From positions 37,180,198-37,244,197 of the forward strand of contig CM075937.1 of NCBI GenBank assembly GCA_038030265.1: a DNA stretch of 64,000 nt, written 5' to 3'. A model generated the notes under the pieces. The model saw nothing but the letters and a program-made list of their open reading frames with translations, searched no databases and was not told the origin of the DNA. Shown here one piece after another: positions 32,318 to 44,640 of the stretch. Each line of letters begins with the position of its first letter. The first letter of the stretch is position 1. Position numbers and translations under genes: made by a program. The DNA is from Corythucha ciliata (Eukaryota > Arthropoda > Insecta > Hemiptera > Tingidae).

Positions 32318-35300
32318 GCTTGATGGGCCCAAGCCCTTGCCTTACTCACCACCGCACCCTGAAACTGAAGAAAAAAAACAAACAACAAAAAATTAGTTTC
32401 AAACCATTTACACTGTCATTCTAAAAGTAGCAACTAAAAATAAATCAAAAACATTGTAAAGTAATTCGTGCATTATAGAAACGAACACAATCACAATATG
32501 AGAAACGTTTCAAGTTTTTTTGCTGTACGAGAATAATTGTGCAACCTTGGTCCAGAGTTCTCTCCTTTTTTTCACATATTTCCTAGTGCTCTGTCGTGCA
32601 TTCGATCGCATTTGCGTGACAACATGAAAAGAGCTATAAAGAGAGAGAGAAGAGAGATAGACTGTGTGAGGGAGGAAAGGCCTAATTGGCATCAGGGTGT
32701 GTCTACTTAAAAGTTTTTCCAGACTTTCTATTCCTTCTCCCATCGGATGCGTGTCCTGGGCCCGCATTATTCAAGTCGAACCGCACTACGATGAAAAAAA
32801 AAAAAAAAAAAAACGAGAGCTCGTTTGAGTGCCATCAGAAAACAAAGTTTCCAAATAAAGAAATCCCGCGAATTTCACATCTTCGTTTCCCTGGAATTGT
32901 TGAGAGCAGAAAACGTACCTATTAAGGGAAACCCTTTTTTGTTTTTCCGCGTAATTACTTCACTTCATTCTTCACAGAAGGGAAGAAGGGGTAGGGCACA
33001 CGAATTTCAGATTAAAAATAGCTTACATTGCGCAAACCTGAGATACTAATTCCAATTAAGACATTCAGTAACCAGTTCAGCCCGTGTCTTCAAGTCACAG
33101 ATTAGGCTCAAAATTAAAACGCTTCGCTCACAGTGAGCACTGCAAATAAAAAATGATGATACAAGAGAGAGAGAACGAAACAACTTCCTCGCTTTATCCC
33201 ACTAGCTATGCATTCAAATTCCTTGATTTTCTGCCCTCAAAGGAGACGATGAAGCGTTCTTGGCATATCCTCTCTAATTGACTTCGCTGACTGAATTCAA
33301 CGTTTAACCTTCTTTACCGCCCCCTCCCAACGAAAAGCGTTCAGCTCGATCTCTTAAGCTTGTGATTAGCATAAAAAGCTTTAGAGACGTTAATGACTGT
33401 ATTCATTAGACTAATTGACTTTCTTTTTTTTTGTTCATCGTTAGACGCTTCTCCTTAAGAGGTACTTCATTGTGCTCAATCGCTATGCGATTAAATTGAC
33501 CAGTCGAGCCATTTCACCCAATATGCCAGGACAAAAGAAACACGAAATTTTCACTTCGTGTAAAATCGGAACGTCTATCGAGGTCATTATATGATTATGA
33601 TAGTTCGTCTGGAATGAATTATTCAAAAACTCACCAAAATTTGACCTTTCTCCTCAACAACGACCTGACCTCCCAAAAGAGAAAAGGGCGTGGTTTTCCT
33701 ATGAGTAGAAGGTTCCTTTTAAACTCAACTGCTTGTTTTAAGATAATAAACTATACCCACGAATATGGGCTAGGATTGGCTCTAAAAACACTAAAAACAG
33801 GGAGGACCAGCTCGTTCATTATGGTTCATTTTCCTTTTCCGGATGTTTACACACACGACGGAGGGAGAGTGAGAAATATAAAGACAGTAAGAAAAGACCA
33901 TCAGTCTTTTTTCACATCTGGACAGACCGGCTGAGTAGTTTTTAAAAAGACTTCCTTACGACATCATCGTCTCCTTCATCTTCTACCAGAAGCCGGAAAT
34001 GACATCGTGCTCTCATTCATTAATGAGAACTTCGTGCGAGACAAAGAAATAATAAAAAGAATCATTCGTTTACAAAAACCTATAGCTAACTTGGGGCTCT
34101 AAATGCTGGATTTTGAACTTTGAAGTCATCCAGCATTTCCAACGAAATTGACCACCTGATTATAGCCCTCCCCCCTATCAACAATTACAAAGTTCACTAA
34201 AACTCCTGGGTATCTGAGACAATCATGACGGTGGAATAACCACCTTTCTCACAGAATGAAAGGCTGCAGTTACATCGCAACTTTCTTGCCTTTTCGCACA
34301 AATATTTTTTATTATGCAACGCTGCAGTCTTTCTGAGGCGGGGTGGCCCAGTTTACACGAAGAGAAATAACGTTTTTTTTGTTTTTTTGTGGCAGATAGT
34401 AAGTTTCTGAGGCGATGGAGACGATTGAATAGTCAGTTTCCACAAGGGTCACATCGTGGAATTCAACAGCAAGAATCGTGACCAAAAATACAGTTTTTAA
34501 TTGAATTTTGAGGGTTAAAATCGCACTTTTTAGGGTGGTTAATTGGTTTTGGAGGCTAAATAAAAACGTATATAGTTTCAGAACCGAACAGTATACGAAT
34601 ATCCATGTTGAATGAGCCTCTACAGACAAAATGTCGAGTTTCGTGACAAAATAGTCACTGCGTGTGGGAGTAAATATTCAAGTAATATAGTTGAAGGTGG
34701 TGAGGTCACTATAGGCGACGATATAGGTTTTCAGGGCAAGATATCTGTATATCTGGGGTAAAACTGATATTTGATTCGAGACATTCAATTTCCAAGGATA
34801 CACACGAACATAATGGTATACATATGGTACGATATAAACATATAAAGCGCTAAATCGCAGCTAGAATTGAGAAAAAGCGCTAATTTGCAGCTAAAATTGA
34901 GAAATAGCGCTCGTTCATGGCTGAAATTGGCGGTATAAGGTGGTCTTTTTACGGTTAAAATTTATAGAAAAAGTGCTAATGAGCTGTTGCTGGGGCAACC
35001 GCGATGTTTAAAATGGGGAAAAACGCTAATTCAATCAGTTCGTAAATTCTCGATAAAAATGGTGAAAACCCTCCGCCTTTGCCGATGGCCTTGCTTGATA
35101 ACGAAAACGTTTGAGCAGCTTGGGCAGACTTGTTAAAACGACCAATAATTATGGATGTAACTTGAGATAAGGGCGGGGGGGGGCGGAGTGGAACGAACGA
35201 ATTCTCCCTTCAAAGCCTCTATGTACCACCTTCGCTTTGCTGGAGATTCCACTAAACCTGTAAGTCACGCTCATCTAAATCTGTAATCACGCTCGTTAGC

Positions 35301-37050
35301 CAACAAAATTTAAGCCCCCTCCCCCTACTTCTCAAACAGATTATTCGAGCACGAAAGGGCACATTGCCCCCTGAAATCGTCCGTTCTTCATGGAAACTAC
35401 AAGTCCAAATCGGACGGTTCCTTTGCCAATTTTCGAACAAAAAATCTTGCTCCTCTGGAAAGGTTGATCTCAGACCCCAGAGTGTGTTTTTCTTGCAGAC
35501 AACAAAAAACTGGATATTGCAGCACAGCACAGCAGTATCTCTTGGGTCTACTATGCGCCGCGTATACTGTCCATAAATGGTCATTCCACCTTTCCCTGAT
35601 AAAATCCCCTGATAGGTGTTTTAGCTGTAGGCCCGTCATTGGGCCGAGGCCCTTTGGGTTGTTTTGACCGAGCTTGGCTGCACTTCGCTATTGAACATTG
35701 TCCGAGGCACTCACAGATCGATACCAACCGTTCAATGGTCGATACCAATACCACTCAAGACTGATCTTGGTCGCGTGCACCCCTATACAATACCTTTTGT
35801 GTTCAAACACTCATATTTTTGGAATTTCCACAGCTTGCGGACAAGAAGAGAGAATCTGAGGTGAAATTTAATTTTTTAAAATCAATTTCAGGAGTAAAAA
35901 ATGTTCATCATTCCGAAGTAAATGAGTTGATTCATAAAAAAACCTTGGATAGAATTGAACCGAATCACGTTGTAGCGTTTGTGCATAGTATTATTGTGTA
36001 AATTGTGCATATTACCCTTTTTTTAATTATCCATATTAATTATACATAAATAATGTAGGCCCCTATGTATTATTGATATAAAATGGATAGTATACTATAC
36101 ACATTCGTGCATATTTTATACAGGTCGGTGTTACTTTTAACGCATCCATAAGAACTTCCATGTTGATTAAAAAAGTACAAAAAAAAAAAAAAAAAAACTC
36201 GCATGTAACGAAAAAAAAAGCATAAAATTCTAATTTTTTATTCATTTACCCGAGAGAAATAGAGCCGCGACTGTCCATATCACAAAACGTATGAAAATAA
36301 AGTTTGTTCGTCATTTAATTATTTTAATTGCTTTCATCGAATTAAATTTATTACTAAAAACTGAACCCAAATTGAATTAATAGACAAGATGTCAATATTT
36401 AATATGCACGTTACGCTAGAAAAAATAATAATTGCAGATCCCCCTCCCCTTCACGAAGGACATGGAGCTATTCTGAGGTAACCGAAGCCGAAGAGTGAGT
36501 TCAGACGAGGACGATTAGCTGAACCCACATGTTGTTATGTTTCCTATTTATTATGGTGGATAAGGAACTCGAGACCACTGAGAACCATTAAACAAGAACG
36601 GTAAAACATTTATTAGCTCTTCCAGCTGGGAGAACTTTGTACACAACAGACAACTCAGGGGACCAAAGCAAGGAGTTCCGGACATCGGGGCTAACTTTTT
36701 TTATGTAGGTATAGGTCACACAAGGGTTACCTTATCACGATCATACGTTTGTGATGAGTCGATCTGAATATAACCTCTTTAGCCCCCATCCGGCCCCGAT
36801 GTCGGCCTCCCGAAACCCAAGCCCACAATCAAGAGCTCTATTTCAAAAAGGACACGCTCTAGCTGGAGCCTATTCGAGGCCAACATCTAACATATAACAT
36901 GTAAAGATAGGCTGGCTTCGAAATTGACTTTTTCTTCCATGGTTTTGGAAAATGCGGGGGAGGGAGACTCTGGGGGCGAACTGGGGGAGGGGGCTTTTAA
37001 GAAATTCGAAAATAAGGTGGAAAGGGAGTGAGATAGACAGAGGCAAAAAT
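32318..37050 (-). other. ARL4: Likely 5' intron of the ARL4-like gene; no other gene seen
   Basis: On the - strand, acceptor tttcag (32362-32367) gives an exon 1 that begins near 32361. The best matching donor upstream is GTAAG at 37055-37051. Between them I see simple repeats, a short - orientation array of the ~30-bp repeat (34840-35090) and no recognisable exon. Poly-A runs lie near 32797 and 36178. Confidence 0.35.
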
Positions 37051-37260
37051 CTTACCTTGATTTACTCGCGATTCGGTGGACAATACACGAACACAACAAA
37101 TGAAGTGAATTTTCGCGTCTTTTGATTTTAAAAATTTGAGAAGAGGCAAAAGTTCTCAGAGGACTAATTTTTGGAGGAGCGTCACACACAAAACGATGTT
37201 TAGATGAGAAGTGAGGGCATTGAGGGCCAGATTATGGACAGGAGCGGACAATTTTGGAGT
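37051..37260 (-). promoter_or_regulatory. ARL4: Candidate 5' untranslated exon of the ARL4-like gene
   Basis: On the - strand, ATCAAG precedes the strong donor GTAAGATT (37055 downwards). If used, it would splice to 32361 across a 4.7-kb intron. The exon's 5' end is unknown. Confidence 0.3.
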
Positions 37261-37827
37261 GGGGACAAATGTCAGAGAACAGTGGGGGAAAGTCAGTTAG
37301 TCCGCTACAAAATACAAAATACGACAGACAAATCGAGCGATTAAGTGTGGCGCGGTCATTGCGACACTTATTGCCGCTACCATACAGAATCATAGAAACC
37401 AATGGGGCAGTATATACTGGTACACAAACGTGCCGTGGCGAACATTTACCGCTGGCGATACTCGGAATGCTTTCGCAAGTTCCTGTGGGTCACACAACTT
37501 GATTTTTACCACCCAATACTTGAAAACCTGCTATACCATGTGAATCCAACACCATTCTGGGGTATAAATAGGCCCCATCGACTAGGGGATATTTTCTGCA
37601 CGCTCCGAAAGACTATTGCACTTGTCCATAGTAATTGAACCTCTCAATTCACGCACAATACCACAATCCGTCATTGCTTTGTCGCAGGAACCGGCGATCT
37701 TTTTCAGTTTCACAATTCTGCGGGATTCTACAGCTCACTGTAGAACTGCCCACTGTCTTGGGGATCGCCATTCCGCAAGTTAAAAATATCGGCTTAGCTT
37801 ATCCCTCGGAGTACGACTCCCAAAGGC

Positions 37828-37900
37828 GTTTCCGTGGCGCAATTGGGAGCGTGCTGGACTGGTAATCCAGAGGTTGCGGGTTCAAATCCCGCGGGGAGCC
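37828..37900 (+). tRNA. tRNA-like gene, anticodon GGT (Thr)
   Basis: A 73-nt cloverleaf: D stem GCGC/GCGT, anticodon stem CTGGA/TCCAG with loop CTGGTAA (anticodon GGT at 37861-37863), T stem GCGGG/CCCGC with loop TTCAAAT. Internal promoter boxes A (TGGCGCAATTGG) and B (GGTTCAAATCC) are good, and TTTTTT follows at 37902, a polymerase III terminator. The acceptor stem is imperfect (G.G at its base and two G.T pairs), so it may be a tRNA pseudogene or SINE head. Animals normally read Thr ACY codons with anticodon AGT. Confidence 0.65.
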
Positions 37901-37979
37901 ATTTTTTCTCGAAACTCGAATCGTGTTGGGCTATGCCTTTCCATCGTCGTCCGGATAACATCAGTTTGATTAATTTATT

Positions 37980-38345
37980 AGTTAATTTCGTCCTTGAAAT
38001 CGTAAATTTCGTCCTGGAATAGTAAATTTGGCCCTGGCGAAGTAAATTTCGTCATTAATAAAAACTGTCAATTTGGTCATTCAACAAAAAGGCGCAATTT
38101 TTGTCCTTGGAAATGTCAATTTCGTTGTTCTGAACCGTCAAATTCGTCCTTAAAAATGTAAATTTCGTCAGTCAACACTGTCAATTCCGTAATTCAAAAC
38201 TGTAAATTTTGTCGTTCAAAACGGTCAATATCGTCCTTGGAACTGTCAATTTTGTCCCGGGAACTATTAATGACATTTGACCCGGGAACAGTCTATTTCG
38301 CTCGAGAAACTGTCAATTTCCTGCTGAGAACTGTCAATTTTGCCC
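37980..38345 (+). repeat. Minisatellite, GTCAATTTCGTCCTTGGAACT
   Basis: Units of about 24 bp ('ctgtcaatttcgtc' plus 'cttggaa' or similar) repeat at least twelve times just after the tRNA-like gene. This is a third distinct family that again contains AATTTCG. Confidence 0.75.
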
Positions 38346-41300
38346 TATAAACGTTCAATTACGGTGCATCACTTAGGCGACAAAGTGAATTTTCTTAGGA
38401 CGAGAGAAAAAGTAGAGTCGGCGCCCCAGAAATCGCTGTTTCGCGGAGGTACGCACGTTATTACTACAGGGTCACAAAAGTGGAAGTTTTCAAGCCTAGG
38501 CCGCAAAATAATCAGCATGTTTAGAGGTAATGATTCGGGGCCGAATTTATTTTCTGCACTCAACTATCAGATTTTGAACGAAACTGCAAGTCGACCTTTT
38601 TTTCTGGTACCCCACGCCCGGTTGAACTAAATCGAAGGTTTTAACGCTAGAATTTCTAATTTAAGGGTACCTACCTAATTATTGTGAATGTGATGAAGCG
38701 GGAAATGAATGGTGGTGGCTCTTTTTTCCTGATGTCGTTTAGTCTAATTTTTTGTGAACCAGCGTCGTCAACATCATGTTCATTTTAGGGATCTGCATGG
38801 CGATTTTAAAGTTAGTATGGTCAGTATATTCGATCTTGATAATTGGAGTAGATAAGATTTTGGAGAAAAGTATTCTATTTTTGGTTCCAGGAGGGCTTAC
38901 AAGTTGTATTTTCGTTCAGAGACAAGACTCTCAGCTTGAAAGCGTAATTATTGATCGAGTGGTTGATAGGTCTATAGGCCAAAACCAAAAATGTATTGTT
39001 TTTTTTTTTTACTGTAGGTATGTTTTCTGTTATTATTGTCCCGGATTTACCAAATTAAAAGGCGGTGGTCCTAGCGAAGGCCCGACATTGCAAAATGTGT
39101 CCGTGCCGCCGCACGGGTCCATTGATCAATGGACCTAGTACATACCTCTTTCTGGCCTATATGTCCCATGGTGGAAACTGACCGAATGGGGATGCCTCTG
39201 TCCACCGTGAAGCCATTGCAAGTGGGAGTTTACACTTCTACTTTCGGTAAGCGTCGACCTCAAAGGTACCACAGCAGAGAAATTCACGGTGGAATCAATA
39301 ATAATTTAGTATTGGCAACCGCGATGTTTTAATTAATTGTCAATGATAATTTCGTCGACATTTAGACAAAAATGGAAGTTTGAAAAACATGGAGCAATCG
39401 ACCTACTTAATTTTCACATCATGATTATAGGACCTGAGAATGGAACTGCTGAGATTCAATTGAAGTGGGGAAAGATGTACTCGAATGCACACTTTTTTCG
39501 CCTCTCCCCCTTTGTCTACCTCTTCCGCCGAAGGTCGAACAAGTCACGACGAATTTCTAGATAAGTGTGAGAATCTTTGACGGGCCACAAAGGGGATGGA
39601 TAGGTTAGAAAGTATCATTTCAATATGTATAATTGAGCAAAAACACACACATCACATCACAGGGTCTTATGTCGAAAAGGCAGGATGGGATTTAAATTTA
39701 TTTTTGTGTGTAGCAGCTAAAGACGTTCTTTTTAAAAAGAGTTGTGAATTATGTGGCGATCAGTCGACCGAAGAAAAACTTCCGGGTTTCTGAGTGGTGC
39801 ACATTAGAGCAGATACCCTTTATGTGGCTGCAGTGAGTGGAATATTTTCGCCTGAGTGATTCCCCCTCCCCCGCCACACCAGAAACTCAAGACTTCCCAT
39901 CGTCGATTGTTTCTTTTTTTAGAAAACCAGAACAGTGGTTTCCTCGGTTCCGTATCTGAGGGCTTGATTAAAAATTTATTGGTGTTTTTTTTTATTCTCA
40001 TAGAAAATGAAAAAAGTATCTCTCTCATATTTTTTATACAAGAAGTAGGTCCTGAAGTAGACAAACCTATAAGAACCGTTAACATTCCGCGGAGAGCAGA
40101 GTTCGGAAGTGTTCGCTTCAACTATCGCGTTTGAACGGAGGAGGAGGATCAAAAGAGCTGAAACTAAAGACCGAACTACACGAAGTGTTTTAGTACAAGA
40201 AAACGTTTATGACCCCCCTTCCCCACCATTTGGAGGAAATGTGTTTACGTATAAGAGCACTTTTCCATGAGAAGTTGCATCACGTGAATTGAGGCTCTTT
40301 ATTAATACGAAACTTATAAGTTTATGACAACTTTTATTCAATAAAATAATATTTATAAAGACAAAAAGAGCGCTATAAAAATAGTGTTTTATTGGGTTTG
40401 AAAGATCTGTCCGTAATGCGTCGAATCTAATCTCTTTCTCTTTGTATAGTCTTAAAGCTTTGAACTTGGTCAATCCTAAAATAGTCGTTGAATTAATATT
40501 TTGTTAATGGTGGGAGATGATTTTTTAAAAAATAACAGGCAGCAGATGTTCATACTGCCCCTTGTTTTTAAGCCAAAGAACTCTTACAACCTGTTAATTT
40601 CCTTTGAAGCCCATATTCGTTCTTCCTGAGAGAATAAAATTACTTCCGGTGGATCGTTCCATCGGAATGAAGACGAGAGTATGATGTCGATCATCAGGTT
40701 TTGAATCATGTTGGATAAAGAGAGAGGGAATGAGAGGGGCGACTTAAAAAGAAGGAGATTGAGCGAGAACAAGTTGGTAAAGAAAGTCGTCGGGTGTATC
40801 TTTGATTTTTTGTTTCTGATGAGGTACGTTTCAGCAGTAACTACAATCATCTTTTAGAAGAGAAAGCCCTTCTTCCGTCACCCTGTGTGAAACTCACGTG
40901 GTCCACTTTTTCTTAGAAAGGGCGATTTCCGTTCTCCCATACAGGCGATTTATAAAAATGTGGGCCGCGCCGCACCGCCTCTAATTTCACATTAGTTTCA
41001 ATAATTTTGTCCTCTAATCCATAACACCACTACCCGCCCTTTTTCACCACTTCCGTTATTCAAAACCGTAATGTTTACAGAACGAAAACTGAGAGAGTTA
41101 GAAGAAGACTGAGCCATTAAAAAAAAAATAGAATTCACCGCTCGGACTCCTTCTTTTCCATTGATTTTGACCCTTCCTCCAACTTCATTTCCCATTCACG
41201 GTCGATCATCGTGCAGAAAATTCGAAATGCAATTTGAAGCGACTCAAAAGCTCGGTTCGTTGGACTTGAAAAACCCGCTGGTGTGCGACGAGTTAATTGA

Positions 41301-42650
41301 GTGAGTATACCGCGAGGTTTGTTGCTGGCAATAGGAGTGAGGAGAGTGCATTATTTGGTAAAACCAGGAAAAACAAGGCCAGACTGTTTAATTGGTTGGA
41401 AATAAGCTATACAATACCGAGCTACACCGCGGTGCAATTTCTCTGGAAAACTTATTATCGAGTTAAGCGCTTGTGAAAAAACACGACTTCCGATTTTTCT
41501 TAGGAAGAGGAGGAGAAAGAAACTTGCTCAACAGCTTATTCACCAGACCGGACGAGTCGTTCTATAGTCTGGCAGGATGAAAATGGAAAACCAACAACTA
41601 AAGCTCCTCCCCCTATTCCGTTAATAAATTGTTCCTTGAGTTTGAGGCATGAGTATAAAGTCCTTAGCACGGGCGAATTGTTAAATCGTGTAAATCGAAA
41701 GGAATTACGGACCTAACTCAAGACAATTTTATACGGATGAGCAAGGTCGCACCTTGTAAATCAGATAAAAAGACAAACTACAAGGAGGAACAAGGAGTTT
41801 ACGTCATGAGGCATCAGTATGTTTCATATTTTCAACAACGCGAAATGGCCATGAATAATATATGTATAAATGAACCTAAAGAGTCTCTTTTCGGGGCGGT
41901 GTTTCACTGAGGCAAACACTGACTCGATTCTGTGTAGGGAAACGCGTTATTCAGGAATTTTTCATCCGTATTTTTCCTTGTTAGGTCAGCCTATACTAAA
42001 CTTCCCAATTTTTTTTTTTTTTTTTTAATCGGTTGCAGGACCATCAAAGGAAAAATCAATTGTAAACGAAACCGACGTTTTTAATTTGTTATCGCTCATC
42101 TCGCCCGTTTCCGTGAGGTCTGCGTGACATCCGCATAACTGCAGGGGGGAGGGGGGGTAGCACTTTAGTTTAGTACGTGTGCTTATAATATAAAACGAAA
42201 TGTTAAGTACAAGGAATTCATGTAGGTAATTAATTACCTGCTCGAAAAGTTAATTGTACTTATAGTACTCAATTCATTGACTAACAGCATTTTATAATTA
42301 TAATTGAAAATATTAAATCATAATTAGGTAATAATTGATTTACATCAGTGTAGGTGCGTGCACAAGATTCCGGCTCAAAGAATATGATAATAAAAAATAA
42401 TGAAATGATGTCATAGGTGCTTGATTGTCCTTGAAATGAGCTCACGGCGAATATTCCATGCATAAAAAAAATGACCTTAACTCCTCCCGGGGCTCCTGGA
42501 TCAACGGAGACGGAGATTTTCAGTACGGTGAAGCCGCGAACCCCTTTTTACCTTTTACCCCCGGGCCTGGCGAAGCCTGGGAGGGTGGGGCAGAGGAAAT
42601 AAAGAAAGGCAAGGGGGAGAAGGAAAAGCCTTACTGTGGTCGAAGCTATT
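38346..42650. other. Mostly unassigned; one candidate first exon
   Basis: No gene recognised. It contains a candidate promoter and start exon at 40951-41300 (separate entry), a T18 run near 42010 and an AT-rich palindromic patch at 42210-42400. Several short open frames look random. Confidence 0.4.
41227..41300 (+). CDS. Possible first exon of an unidentified gene
   Basis: ATG at 41227 opens MQFEATQKLGSLDLKNPLVC followed by DELI and two bases of a codon, then a strong donor GTGAGT. TATAAAAA at 40951 and a CpG-rich patch (40961-40980) lie upstream. No next exon was found, and I do not recognise the peptide. It may be chance. Confidence 0.2.
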
Positions 42651-42659
42651 CTAAAAAAG

Positions 42660-44640
42660 ACCAAAGTTGTAGCTTTGCTGTGGCTCCCTCGTGGTTAATG
42701 CTTGTCTCCATACTTCACTGTGGTTAGAGATTTTTGGGATTGATGTGTTTGGAGCACTGCTCTGGTTGTAGCTTTGATAAGGTTAGAACTTTGCTAAGGT
42801 TAGAACTTAGTTGTGGTTGGGTCTTATTTGTGTTAGGAGCTTTGCTGTGGTTTGGAACTTTGCTATTGTTGGAGCAACTGTGGTTGGAGCACAGTGGCGG
42901 TTAGAGCTTTACGGCGTGGTTGGTGATTTAGGCCGCTCGTCCACTGGAAGCGTTTTCGAGCGGCGCTACAACGTGCGACAACGAACGTACTAACAAAAAG
43001 GTTTAAATTGAATTCACTGCAGCTAAGCCTGCAGCCTGTCGCGCCGCTCGAAAACGATTCCAGTGGACGACCGACCTTACTGTGATTGGAGCTTTACTGC
43101 GGTAGGAGCTTTACTTGGAGCGGTACTTTACTCTGTCACTGCAAACTGCTGTGGTCAGTGGCGTGCCGAGGAATATTTCTTAGGAGGGGTTTTCAAATTA
43201 CAAAATTATAATACCTGTTAATTAGTCCAGTCAATGAATGGGTCATAGCTCCGGTGAGCGGTATCGGAACATATTCCTTCGGAAACTTGTTAAAGGGTGA
43301 TTAGAAAGTGAACATACTAAAAGTCCTCTCGTCTAGGGGGTTGGCAACAGGTGGAGGGGGTCCAAGAAGGTTCCATTTTTAGGGGGTTTTCGCCTCTATC
43401 ACGAAAACAATAGGTCTTACCAAAAATGTCACTATGTACTTGAATAAAGAAGACACAATTCTCTATAACTTTGATCTTATACGTTTTATCGAAATCTATT
43501 TTATCGAACGGGAGTTGGTGGCCAATTTTGGCACGCGGATGGTTTATTTTGGCATTTTTGGAGCAGGAATCATCTGTTCAGGCATTTTTTAGGGCACAAA
43601 ATTGTCAGTTGATCCATTTTTTTTTTTTTTTTTTTCTTCAGAACTCTTAAAGTCGGCTCGGACAGTTTTAGAGCGGTAATCGCAATTTTCGCTATTTTTA
43701 GCGCACAAATATAATAAACAGTTCAGCTTTTTTCGTGGCGGAATCCGTTATTTTCGCAATATTTAAGCTGCGAATGGTCAGTTTAGTCATTTTTAGTGCG
43801 CGATAGGCCGATTTTGCTATTCACACGCTATTTTACGTATCATATGTTTAGGCCTGATGTCCTAGGCGCGCATAGTCAGTTTAACCGTCATTTAGGTCAT
43901 TTTTAGCTCACAAATAGTCGATTTAGCCGTTTTTATGGCGGGAATCATGAACTTTAAGGAACTTTCTCGGCCGCACGAATCTTTGGTGTAGCCATTTTCA
44001 GGGCACGTGAAGTCAATTTGGCTATTTTTAGGGTACAAATCAGTCAGTTTTGCCATTTTGAGGCGCGACTATAGCCAGTCTAGCATTTTTTATGATGGGA
44101 ACAGCTAATTTAGCTATTTTTAGGCAGCGAACGGCTGTCAAGTCATCTTCAGTTCAGTAGACTTTCTCTAGCCCTTCTCTTAAATAAATCCTCAATCCAT
44201 CATGAATGGACAGCGGTATAAATACCATTGATGCCGTGGATAGTTACTTAGAAGGACTTTTAGGTCCATGTAAATCAGGTTTTTTATCGTTATTTTACTT
44301 GCTTATTTTATTTTATTTCATTTATTTTATTGTTTTTTTCTTAACTATGCTGGGCTGAAGTACTCTGCCAGGGGTTCTGACCGCCAAAACCCTCCCCAGG
44401 GGCACGCCTCTGGCTGTGGTTTGAGTTTTGCTGTCGTTAGAGCTTTGCTGTGGTTTGGCCTTCTTTGTGGTAGCTTTGTGTTGGAGCTCCAAGTGGAGTT
44501 GGAGTCTCTAACTGTAGTTGGAGCAGGGCAGCTGCAGGGGTTGGAGCTTCTCTTTGGTTGGTGGTTTTTGGGGTTGGAGCTTTGTTGTGACCGGGCCTTC
44601 TTTGTGGTAGGAGCTTTACGTGAGACCGGGAGCGTGGGTC
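42660..44640 (+). repeat. Minisatellite TGTGGTTGGAGCTTTGC, with a second type inside
   Basis: Units of about 18-21 bp ('gctgtggttggagctttg') occupy 42660-42930, 43080-43160 and 44410-44640. Between about 43500 and 44170 a different unit of about 40 bp appears ('cgcacaaatagtcgatttag', 'ccgtttttatggcggg'). A MITE is inserted at 42931. A T18 run lies near 43617. Confidence 0.7.
42931..43076. mobile_element. MITE family C, copy 1 (146 bp, TTA duplication)
   Basis: CGTCCACTGGAAGCGTTTTC and GAAAACGATTCCAGTGGACG are inverted near-complements. TTA lies at 42928-42930 and 43077-43079, a Harbinger-like target duplication. The insertion splits a minisatellite array. A second copy is at 62898. Confidence 0.85.

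Noticed and set aside
36490..36900. Possible solo LTR
   Set aside because: The region has retroelement-like phrases but no TG...CA ends, target duplication or second copy could be shown.
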